Positions 9,906 through 19,410 of a stretch of 64,000 nt of DNA are shown one piece after another (the first letter of the stretch is position 1; the number at the start of each line of letters is the position of its first letter). The notes beneath the pieces are model-generated. The model searched no databases. It saw only the letters and a list, made by a program, of their open reading frames with translations, and had not been told where the DNA came from. Source of the DNA: Agarophyton chilense (lineage: Eukaryota; Rhodophyta; Florideophyceae; Gracilariales; Gracilariaceae); assembly GCA_030374765.1 (NCBI GenBank), contig JARGXX010000016.1, positions 558,001 through 622,000 of the forward strand, in the 5' to 3' direction. The translations under genes were made by a program, and so were the position numbers.

Positions 9906-10195
9906 CAGTCCAGAGTCTGGGACGGCGTCAATTCCGAGCTCCCTACCCACCGCCCGCCCGCTGCTTCTTCGTGCGGCTCCCCTTCCCTCCCTCCCCTTCC
10001 CCCGCTCCTCCTTCGATTCTCGTCCACTTTGACGGCCTTGCATCCCACCCCCGCCCCCGCTCCCCGCCGTTTACCACGAAACCATGGCAGCGTGCGCTCT
10101 CTTTCTCATCTCGGCGGCGTCGTCTCCGCAACAGTCTGCGTCGCCGTCTGCATCACGCGTGTCGCCGTCATCATCGTCGCACACCCTTTGACCCT
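9906..10195. other. C-rich region upstream of a MITE; possible host gene 5' region
   Basis: The sequence is C/T-rich with no recognised domain. A short frame from an ATG near 10084 is low-complexity. Because the region lies 5' of the cycloisomerase-like gene remains, it may include that gene's promoter or a decayed first exon; this is inference. Confidence 0.3.
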
Positions 10196-10454
10196 TCGAA
10201 TACGGCCCAAATATGGCCAAAAGAAAAACGAAATGTTGGCGTCTATGGCGATATTCTGGGAGAAAATATAACTACTGATAGTGAGCATATATTGTTGAGC
10301 TGTAGGATCATATTTCGGGTATATTTCGGTCATACTTTTGACTGTTTCTGAAAAACCAAACTTTCTCATATTTACGAATTATACGTTCTCACAGATTTTC
10401 GACGTAGACGCCCACAATTAATTCAAGTTACGGCCATATTTAGAGCATATTCGA
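10196..10454. mobile_element. MITE-like element with terminal inverted repeats
   Basis: The left end (TCGAATACGGCCC, then AAATATGGCC and TTGGCGTCTATGGCG) is an imperfect inverted copy, over about 55 bp, of the right end at 10398-10454. The interior is AT-rich with no ORF. It separates the C-rich upstream DNA from the first codons of the cycloisomerase-like gene. A target duplication is not clear. Confidence 0.6.
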
Positions 10455-10507
10455 TGTTCATAAGGACAAGACCTAGACGCTGCTGCCACAGTCACTGTGG
10501 TTCGCGC

Positions 10508-11425
10508 TGTAGAGCAACGCCCAGTTAGGGGATACTTGAAGATGCAACTCATAGAATGAGGATTGAACCCTCCGAGGGTTATGACTATGATCCCCTCTAA
10601 GGTGTGCTGAGGTGGCACTGTTTTCCGGTTAGAATTCGCCGATGAAGTGAAGATTCGGATGGCCCATGGTTGGATTGGCCCCGTGATACACGTGGCTTAA
10701 TTTTGGCTTCGATTTTTCGGATATTTGTAAGAACGTTGGATTTTTGGGCCCTGACAATGGGATCTCCACGTGTATGGCCCTGAGCAGGTGTGCACTACTG
10801 TAGAGTTTAGTTAGTGGGCCCTACTTAGGGAGACGAGATCTGACAGTCCGAAGCTCAAAGTAAAAGGAAAACCAAGGTTGGTCTTCGATACCTTTAGAGG
10901 TTCTTCGTCGCCATCGTTTCGGCCTTACAACTCGGAACGGGCTCTGGTTAGCAACGCCTGCGTAGGGACACGACTCCACTTGGAGAGTGCCCACGTTTGG
11001 GTTCCGTGCAACCACCCCTTTGGGACCGTTCAGACGACCTGCGTGCACGATACCCCGTGGGGGTTCTGCTTACTTGTTGCGTGCTTTTTGTGTTTCCTTT
11101 CGAGGACAGGTTTTCGCCCCTGTATTGGGTTTCTTTTGTTGTTTTGCCCCTTTTCTGGTTCTCGGGTCCGGTGCCTGTTAGTGCCCGACCCTCGCCCCGT
11201 TTTTCCTCTTCGCCGGATTTTCCCCCATTCTTTGGGATACCCATACCCATTCCCGACCCAACGGTTTCTACCCCTCACCTCCGTCGGTACTGCGAGAATC
11301 CCCCGTGAGAGTTACACCCCACACTACGGGTGGAACGGAGGGCTCTGTCTCTGAGTCTGCCTCCCCCAGGGAGCAAGGCTTCGAACACCTTGAGAGCACT
11401 TCCCGTCGCCGGGTTTTGCTCCACA
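10508..11425 (+). repeat. 5' LTR of element 2
   Basis: A 918-bp repeat begins TGTAGAGCAACGCCC and ends TTTTGCTCCACA, matching the 3' LTR at 21349-22236 apart from scattered substitutions and a 30-bp stretch near 11121-11151 missing from the 3' copy. Confidence 0.96.
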
Positions 11426-11427
11426 AG

Positions 11428-11448
11428 TAATCTCCCGACTTAGAAACC
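11428..11448 (+). other. Primer binding site of element 2
   Basis: TAATCTCCCGACTTAGAAAC follows the LTR by 2 bases. Compared with elements 1 and 3, the first bases (TAA versus TGG) have diverged while the core is kept, which could weaken priming in this copy. Confidence 0.55.
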
Positions 11449-11652
11449 GTTCTCGGACTTGTGGGTTGGTCATCCACGTGTTGGAATATCTCTTGGAAGA
11501 GGAAGCACCGTCGTGAAGATTTGTTGTAGTGGTCCCCTTTGGAAAGGGTGGAATTGGTTTTTATTTTTGTTTTGTGTTACGTCATCCGTTCTCCGGGAAT
11601 CTCGTGATCGAATTTCATCGTTACCCCGAATCGTCGGTGTCGTGTCTGCAGC

Positions 11653-13683
11653 ATGTCGCCGCCTACCCGTGGTTCCAGGACTGGATCGAACCGTCAAGCG
11701 AATTCAGTGCCCCCGGCCCCGCCTAGGTCGAGGAGCTCAATTCCCGAAGATCGGAACGATTCCGGTATCGATCCGGACACTCGGAGAGCACCCTCAGTGG
11801 TTTCAGGGCCTCGAGAGGTCGTGGCTGTGGGCCCAGCTCCAGTGGTGGAGACCCCCTCAGCAGCACCCCAAAGTCGGGCCGACCCTGAATTACAGCGCCT
11901 GGAGACTCGAATCGATATCGCCAACGCGGCTCACGTCGAGCTCCTTCAGGAGGTTACTACCCTCCGCTGCAAAGTGGAGGACGTTCAGGAGCGGGGAGTC
12001 GCCGATGACCTTCGTACCCTGAGGAGGGATGTGAACTCCCTTTTGGAAAGCTTTGGTACCCCTCGAGTCTTTGTCCAGGAGTACCGGAGCCTCGTAGAGG
12101 AACACCGCGTGCAAGCGGAACGCTTCCGAGCTCGGCTGGACACCCTCGAGGCCATTATCCGTATGGACGGAGACACAGAAGCCTCGAAGGATAAACCCGA
12201 CGTTTCGGAAGACGAAGAACACCGCTCCGCTAAACGGGACCGCCGCAAGTCCAAGAAGAGGGTTCACCTCCAAGAGGATTTATCGGATTCCGATCCCAAT
12301 CGCTCGTCATCGAGTTCGTCCTCCGAATCTTCGGATAGTGAAGATGGACGCCGGTCATCCCAGGCGACTCGGTCGAAGGCTACTTACACCTCTCAAGGGG
12401 CAATCCGTACCCGGAAGAAGGGTAGGAAACACCTTGGATTAAAGGAGCTGAAGCCGACGAATCCTCTCTATCGGAAGCTGCTATCGTACCGCTATTACCG
12501 GTTGGATAACCCTTCGGGAGATCGAACATCCCGCGGAACGGGTAAGGTCAAGGACTACATCAAAAGGCTGAGCATCACCCTACAGAAGAGGGAGTTCACA
12601 GGAACAGACCCAATTCTGGTGCTCGATTTCCTTGCGAGGTTCGTCCACGAGGCTGACATCCTCGGTATGAGTGAAGCGCAAGCGTATCTTGCATTACCCT
12701 ATTTCTTAAAGGGGATGGCTGAAGACCAGTTCAACTCCGTCCGTGGATCATCCCGAGCCTCGGAAGGGGGAGTCACGTGCTGGCCCGAAGCGGTGCAGTA
12801 CCTCTTGAGGTCGTACGCTACTGGAAATGCGATTCAGGAAGCAATCCTTGCATTAAGGGATACGCGGCAGAAGCCGATGGAAACCGAAACGGTGTATTCA
12901 ACTCGCTTGAATAAAGCGTTTCACCGATGCGGGAATGTATTCCCCGCCTACGAGAGATGCTCCATGTTTGTGGATGGTTTGGACCCCTCGATATGGGCAT
13001 TGGTTGCCCGACATCGGGAAGAGAAGCGCAAGCTGACCTACTTGGAACGGGTTCAGTACGCCCAGGCTGAGGGAGATACTCTCCGTGTCCGGCAGAACCG
13101 AAAGAGTCGGCCGACACGTGCACTCCTCGCCGATGGAGGTAACTCGTCTTTGTCACTCGCAGGAGGCCCTGCCCCTGTGGGGGTCAATGATAACATTCAC
13201 TTCATGGGAAGTAGCCCCGAATCTATGGGTACGTCTGAGTTGCCGTCGACATCCGCTCCGACTACGGATGAAGACCCTGCGCTCTATACCCAAGGACGGA
13301 GGGTGCCAGCCGCATCGCTACCTTTTGCGAATACCGCTGCTCGGTTCTCTTGCCCCGGATGGAGGGATACAGCACCACGTCGCGTGGATTCACGTCCACA
13401 ACCGAACCCGGCAGAGCTGATTTGCTATTTGTGTTACCTCCGTGGTCACAAAGCACCAGACTGCACATTTCCCCTGCGGGAGGGTTCACGAATTATCGCT
13501 CAGTACGAGGCTCTGACCCCTGAGGAGAAAGCTCGAGTCCCGAGTAGGTCCTATGAGGAACAAAGGATACTCCGAGCTCACCTTGCTGACAGGGATACAG
13601 AACTTGTACCCGCGAACGGGGAACAACCGGTCCCCTTCGAGGCAGCTGCACCGAATTCGGTGGGGTCCGCTTCGAAAAACTAA
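11653..13683 (+). CDS. gag polyprotein of element 2
   Basis: An intact 676-codon gag encodes the structural protein of the retrotransposon particle. The N-terminus is proline/arginine-rich, then comes a helical segment (ADPELQRLETRIDIANAAH onward). A basic KRDRRKSKKRVH block and an acidic serine run (SSSSSSESSDSEDGRR, near residues 215-235) precede the capsid-like domain with YRYYRLDN and GGVTCWPEAVQYLLRSYAT. A single CCHC zinc knuckle (CYLCYLRGHKAPDC, near 13421-13462) is at the nucleocapsid end. The ATG at 11653 begins MSPPTRGSRTGSN, comparable to element 1. The frame differs from pol, with no overlap. Confidence 0.92.
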   Translation: MSPPTRGSRTGSNRQANSVPPAPPRSRSSIPEDRNDSGIDPDTRRAPSVVSGPREVVAVGPAPVVETPSAAPQSRADPELQRLETRIDIANAAHVELLQEVTTLRCKVEDVQERGVADDLRTLRRDVNSLLESFGTPRVFVQEYRSLVEEHRVQAERFRARLDTLEAIIRMDGDTEASKDKPDVSEDEEHRSAKRDRRKSKKRVHLQEDLSDSDPNRSSSSSSSESSDSEDGRRSSQATRSKATYTSQGAIRTRKKGRKHLGLKELKPTNPLYRKLLSYRYYRLDNPSGDRTSRGTGKVKDYIKRLSITLQKREFTGTDPILVLDFLARFVHEADILGMSEAQAYLALPYFLKGMAEDQFNSVRGSSRASEGGVTCWPEAVQYLLRSYATGNAIQEAILALRDTRQKPMETETVYSTRLNKAFHRCGNVFPAYERCSMFVDGLDPSIWALVARHREEKRKLTYLERVQYAQAEGDTLRVRQNRKSRPTRALLADGGNSSLSLAGGPAPVGVNDNIHFMGSSPESMGTSELPSTSAPTTDEDPALYTQGRRVPAASLPFANTAARFSCPGWRDTAPRRVDSRPQPNPAELICYLCYLRGHKAPDCTFPLREGSRIIAQYEALTPEEKARVPSRSYEEQRILRAHLADRDTELVPANGEQPVPFEAAAPNSVGSASKN

Positions 13684-13688
13684 ACTAG

Positions 13689-16600
13689 GGAGTCTCCCCT
13701 GCGGGAGGGTCGTCTTCTAAGCCGGAGTTGAAGACGCCCGAGGCGCTCCAGCTTCGCTTACCAGCTGTGACTATCCTTTCAAGGAGAACGGCTGACACCG
13801 ACGTTAACTCGGGATACTTTAGTGTCCTCCGTCGCCCGTGGATACGGTCCCGTAATCTCCGTATTCCGGATCGAGTTATGGTAATGGCCAAGCGGAATTA
13901 TAAAGTATTCGCCGACTTCGGCCTGTCCAACCAGTTCATGGTTCGTCAAATATCTGTCCTGGATACAGGAGCCGCTCCTAACGTAATTCATGTTGAATTG
14001 TTACCCCCGCTGCTCCGGGTTCAAGTTCGTACCGGTCCACGTTTGGATATCGCCGATGCGAACAACAACCCGCTACGGACACTGGGTACAATTTCCCTCA
14101 TGGTGAGGTTAGGCTCCTATCTCGTTCAACTAGAGTTTATTGTATGCAAGTCATTTGCAGCACCAGTCATACTGGGTTGTGACTTTTGCGACCGCTTCGT
14201 GGAAGCCATCCGTCCTCGGAATAGAACTGTGGAACTCGAAGACGGGTCTACGATCCCAATCGTTCGTAAACCCTTACAGGGAGCAGCGCGAACACGCGTT
14301 CCTCTCCCTGTCGCGCAGGAATCTCTGAAGAAGGACCCAGTGTCTACACGGGTAAGGGTTGCGAAGTCAGTGGCTATCCCGCCAGAAACCCAGGTTTGGG
14401 TCACAGTTGTTACCAAGCAAATTGGTGTGCATGTGGTACAACCGAACCCGTCTCTGTATACGCGGCGTCAACTCGCCCTTGCGAATGGGGTTGTCTCCGT
14501 GGAACCGGATAAACCTTTCAAGGTTTTGGTAGCCAACTTTGGAAAGACAACGCAGCATTTGGTCAAACACCAGATCCTGGGTTCTGTTCTTCCACACCCG
14601 CATACGGTCGTACCTACAAAGATCTCTATCGCAGAGGTCCTTGGTGTGGCGGACCCTAAGGAGGGGGAGGACACTGCCGAAATCGCGGAAGACGGTGAGC
14701 ATACGACTGCAGCTCCACACGCTGAACACTTTAAACCTCAGGAGGTTACGGCCCCTATCACAGGAGCAAACCAGACGGATCCTGTTCAGGAATTGGAGAA
14801 ATGGGATCTCAACCATGTACCCGCATCTCATCGGGAGAAGCTGAGGCACATGCTTCGTGGATTTACCCCCATGTGGGATGGTTCCCTTGAAACTATTGGG
14901 ATTACAGAACACCGCATCGACTTGTTACCGAACACTCGGCCTATTGCCAAACATCCTTACAGGGCTGGACCGAAAGCTCGGGAAGAGGAGAAATCTCAGG
15001 TGGAGAAGATGCTTAAAGCGGGCGTAATTGAACCTGCCCAGTCCGCTTGGGCCTCACCCGTGGTGTTAGTTCCGAAACCGGATGGATCGTGGCGTTTCTG
15101 CATCGATTACAGACGCCTGAACGAGGTAACCATTAAGGATGTGTACCCGATCCCTCGGATGGACGAATACATCGACTCCCTTGGGAGCGCTACTGTTTTC
15201 TCTACCCTCGACGCCAATTCGGGCTACTGGCAAGTCCCTATTAGGGAGGAAGATCGAGACAAAACGGCTTTCGTTTGTCATCAAGGACTTTTCCGAATCC
15301 GCAGGATGCCTTTTGGGTTGACAAATGCCCCCGCAACGTTTCAACGGGCGATAGACATTCTGTTGGCTCCCTTCAAGTGGAGGACGTGTCTAGTGTATTT
15401 AGACGACATTATTGTCTTCTCCAACAACCTGGATGACCACCTCGAACACGTCAGGGACGTAATGAAGATACTCCGCGACGCGGGAATCACCTTGAAACTC
15501 AAGAAGTGCGAGTTTTTCACCGATTTGGTTAAGTATCTGGGTCATATCATCCGTCCCGGACAGCTTTCAATCGATGAAGTACGAGTGAAATCCTTGAAGG
15601 AAGCAAAACACCCGAAAACTCAAACGGAGTTGCGATCCTTCTTAGGTCTGTGTAACGTGTATCGCCGATTCGTCCCGAACTTTGCAGATATTGCCACCCC
15701 CCTCAACAGGCTCCTGACGAAGAGACAACCAGTTGAACTGGAACCTTTTGGCGACGCGGAAGCGTCTGCCTTCACGGCACTGGTGAATGCCGTAACATCA
15801 CCGCCCATCTTGGCTCTACCCAATCCTGGGCTCCCTTACGAAGTGGACACCGATGCTAGTGCAAACCAAGTAGGGTGTGCACTGTTCCAATCCTCTGAGG
15901 ATGGTGAACGTCACCCTATTGGGTACTGGTCACGTTCCCTGAATGTCCATGAAAGGAACTACTCGGTCTCCGAGAAAGAATGTTTAGCCGTTGTGTGGGC
16001 CTTAGCTACACTTCGCCCCTACCTGATGGGTACTCGTTTCAAAGTCCATACAGACCACGCATGTTTGCGTTGGCTCCTGGAGATCTCCGAACCCTCGGGC
16101 CGCCCTATGCGCTGGCGTCTCCGACTGTCGGAATTCGACTTTGAGATCCTGTACAAGAAAGGGAAGCTGAACACTCAGGCTGATGCACTATCCCGCTTGG
16201 GAACCAAAGCAGAAACGGAACCCTACGAGGACGATGACATCCCATGTTTTATGGTATCGGACCTCGAGGGAGGAGCTCAACCGCTGACGAATGATGTTTG
16301 TGACGATATACTCGTCAACGAGAGTCTGGATTCGCCGACCGGCTCTTTTATACCTATCTCTCCAGAGGAGATGATACGCGAGCAACAGCTCGACCCATTC
16401 TGTACACGGATTCGGGCTCGCCTCAACGGAGGATTTCAATTACCTTTCGAGGACGACGATCGGGGTTACCTAATCAGGACCGTTGGACCTCGCCCGAGGA
16501 TAGTGGTGCCGCACACCCTACAACAGAGTGTATTACACCTCACTTACTATGTGAAGGTTGGCGTCCACCCCGGGGGAAGAAAACTGTACCTCACGTTGAG

Positions 16601-18194
16601 AAGGGACTTTTACTGGCCGGCCATGGCATTCGACTGTTACGCCGTCAGACGGGCCTGCGCCAATTGCGCCAACAATGACGTCAAACTTCGGAAGCACTCT
16701 AAGAAGTTGACGCTGTTCCCGACACGGGCTCCACTCGAATTCGTGGCCATAGACATCCTAGGGGAGTTTATCAGGACGCCCCGAGGTCATCGGTATCTGC
16801 TTGTCATTTCTGACAGATTCTCTAAGCTATCGAGAACTGTGCCGCTGAAGCGGATCACCGCCGCTACCGTCGCGCAAGCGTTCGCGACCCATTGGGTGTT
16901 CGTATATGGACCGCCGGTGCAGTTGTTATCCGACAACGGAGGGCAATTCGCATCAAAGTTCTTTCAGGATGTATGTCGAATCCTTGATGTAAGGAATTTA
17001 TTTGTTACTACGTATCACCCTCAGGGGAATGGCCAGGTGGAGAGGTTTAACCGCACGATACTCAACGATTTGAGATCGTATGTTGCGGATCACCCCAAAA
17101 ATTGGGACTTGTACACAGACGCTATCACGTAGGCATACAACACCCAGGTACATCGGGTTACATCGTTATCCCCATTCGAACTGGTACTGTCGAGGACACC
17201 GCCGCCGGTCGCCATCGAGGCTCAACCGACGCTGTCGACGTACCCGTCACCGGGATTGTACCGAGAAGCCTGGAAGGAGTGGCTTACGAAGATGGTGCCG
17301 ATAGCCCGGAAAGCAATGAACAAAGCTCAACGCGCCTACAAGAAGGACTTTGACAATCGGGTTCGCAAACCTCTACCTCAGGTGGAGCCCGACAACTCCG
17401 TTTTCTTTCGAAAGGAATACTACAATCCTGAAAAGGAACGTAGGCACAAGCTTTCGCCAATTGTGGACGGACCCTATCGCGTGGTTTCTGTAGACCCGGA
17501 CACGGTGGTATTGAATATCGCTAACCGCCACGAACGGATCTCCAGGGACCGCATCACACGAGCGCCCAACCCAAATGTCGAAGTGGTGTCGGCACCAACG
17601 CCCTCCACAGGGGATGATTCAACGGAAGTTAACCCGTCAAGCGGAGATTCGAACACCCGCCCCGTTATACTTCCGCACCCGGAACGTGGTTTAACCGACC
17701 TACCGGAAACTTCGGATACTCCCGAACCTGGGCCCGCCCCCTCAAGGGCCCAGTCAACGAACTCTTACAGAGTTACTCCCCCACCGGAGGTAATCAAGCC
17801 TCCTGGCTCTCCGCCTAAGGAGGGGGAGGAGGACTTAGTTCCTTCGCAGGACGATGTTTTGGCGTCAGCCAGTCGCCCTAACAGGGAATGTAGTTCTCAC
17901 AGTGAGACGGCGAGCCCGACCGAGCCGGCGACAGAGAAGTCACAACCCCAGCGTATGGGTAGCGACATCACCGCCGACCCAGCCGAGCACGACGTCAGAA
18001 AAGATGACGAAACCCCGCCTAGGGAGAGTCGTGTGGAGAACTCCGCACCCGGAACGCCTACAGAGCCGACGATCACCCACCGCCGCGGACGACACACTGA
18101 GGTGTCGCACACTCAAACCCCGCTTTCTCGGGAACGAACTGTGTCAGCGGACCCGCACGGGGAAGATCTCGACGACGAGGTTGACCAAATTTAG
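13689..18194 (+). pseudogene. pol polyprotein of element 2, one in-frame stop in integrase
   Basis: This encodes the enzymes for reverse transcription and integration. Order seen: aspartic protease (VLDTGAAPNV, ILGCDFC); reverse transcriptase with RMPFGLTNAPATFQR and active site LVYLDDIIVFS; RNase H (VDTDASANQVG, SVSEKECLAVVWA, HTDHACLRWL); integrase with an HHCC-type finger ending CANC; catalytic D, D35E (FVAIDILGEF, LLSDNGGQF, GQVERFNR); and a GPY/F module (LSPIVDGPYRVV). A TAG at 17130-17132 lies where a Tyr codon is expected (DAIT-stop-AYNTQV), and the frame resumes unchanged to 18194. The frame opens at 13689 without an ATG near its start, so pol probably depends on gag translation. The C-terminal tail is long and acidic/proline-rich. 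Confidence 0.93.
13694..13707 (+). other. Hairpin between gag stop and pol (element 2)
   Basis: CTCCC-CTGC-GGGAG forms a 5-bp stem with a 4-nt loop, 10 nt past the gag stop (13681-13683) and just past the TAG that bounds the pol frame (13686-13688). A like hairpin follows gag in element 1. Confidence 0.4.
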
Positions 18195-18769
18195 CTCTCC
18201 GTTATGGAATGGGAATAAAAACTCCTATGGAGACACTGAAACCCTCAGGAATGGGAAAGAAATGAGTGAGACCCGTCGGGGACAGCTCAGGAGAGTGCTA
18301 GCGCGTGTCGAAAGCGCCACCTCACATCCGCTTGCGGAGTGGCAACCGGCGCCCGCGCATTTATGTGGCACACGTCGAATGGCACTGAGCCAATCAAAAG
18401 GCTCTGACGACCAACCGTCTCGCAAACCGCCTCAGTCGCACGGCGCGTTGCACGAGAGCAACCTTCGTCCCCGTAGCTCGGGTTGACGTTGAAGTCCTAC
18501 CCCCCCTGAGATTGGAGACGCTACCGCGTCGCGGTTTCTCAACCGTCACGGAATCTAAGGACACTGTTGTTATCGGGAAGATCTTACCTTTAAGAAAAAG
18601 CCAAAACTGGGCCGTTTTGACTCCGTAGACGGAAGTTACAACGTAGCCCACAGGCCACTCGGCGCCGTTTGGACGAAGTGCTGAGACCCGCTTGCAACAC
18701 GGAAAAGAACCCACCGGGGTGTGTCTAGACCCTACGTTGACACCCTCAAGGGAACTAGAGCGTTCCAAG

Positions 18770-19009
18770 ATGGAAGAGAAGCCCGAACAGGGAAAATTGT
18801 ACCCGCAGGAATTCGTTATCGATCGCATCGTGCGTCATATCTACACCCCCGAGGGAGAAGTCCGCTACCAAGTCCGATGGTACGGATTCTCGCCTAAGGA
18901 GGATACAGTGGAACCCATTGAGCACCTTCCGAGGTCTAAGGTTTTATCCTATCACCGACGCGCTCGGGTAACCTTTCCTCCAAGTCTGGATCGTGCCCAA
19001 GTCGTGTAA
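18770..19009 (+). CDS. Chromodomain ORF of element 2
   Basis: A 79-codon ORF encodes a chromodomain-like fold: EFVIDRIVRHIYTPEG, then YQVRWYGFSPKEDTVEP, then a short helix. In chromoviruses a chromodomain at the integrase C-terminus helps target integration to marked chromatin. Here it is about 575 bp past the pol stop and in its own frame, starting at the ATG at 18770 (MEEKPEQGKLYP). In element 3 the chromodomain is still in the pol frame. It may be expressed from a spliced or separate transcript; the intervening 18195-18769 has only a weak ORF from 18262 (MSETRRGQLRR). Confidence 0.75.
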   Translation: MEEKPEQGKLYPQEFVIDRIVRHIYTPEGEVRYQVRWYGFSPKEDTVEPIEHLPRSKVLSYHRRARVTFPPSLDRAQVV

Positions 19010-19179
19010 GCCACCACGGGAACTGGTGTGGATGGGATCTCGAAGTGAGGAGGATGTTGGACCTCTGAAGAGGAATTGAGGAGAGTATCCCGAACAACAC
19101 GTATTGAGAGGGAATGTCTACTGGCCCTCGGCCTAGCGCCGTTAACCGGGGAACACAGCACCGGTTATCGGGACAGTTT

Positions 19180-19345
19180 ATGATGAAAAAGGAAAAGAAG
19201 ACCCACGAAGTGGAGAAGAAGATTAAGAAGAAGATTGGACCCTAGGAAGGGAAGAAGATGAAGACAAAGATGAAGAAGATCCTAAGAAGGAATGAAGAAG
19301 ATGAAGTAGAAGTTAAGATCCCAGGAAGCAAGAAGAAAAGAAGTT
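19180..19345 (+). other. GA-rich (polypurine) tract
   Basis: About 165 bases are almost entirely A and G on the plus strand, built from GAAGAAGA-like units. It lies between the chromodomain ORF and the 3' end of the antisense ORF and is too far from the LTR to be the plus-strand primer. Confidence 0.7.
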
Positions 19346-19410
19346 ATGAAAATATCAGAAGTTTACTATTGTCGCCAAGCTATAGACTCTACAATTACCC
19401 GAAGGCGGAA

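Noticed and set aside
10029-10271. ORF with a hydrophobic stretch (VVSATVCVAVCITRVAVIIV) as an N-terminal exon of the cycloisomerase-like gene
   Set aside because: It runs into the MITE and has no similarity to the expected N-terminus; it cannot be joined in frame with confidence.
17854-18486. 210-codon plus-strand ORF overlapping the pol end
   Set aside because: Its first part is an out-of-frame shadow of the pol C-terminal tail; only the last 75 codons (from the ATG at 18262) lie outside pol, and they show no domain.
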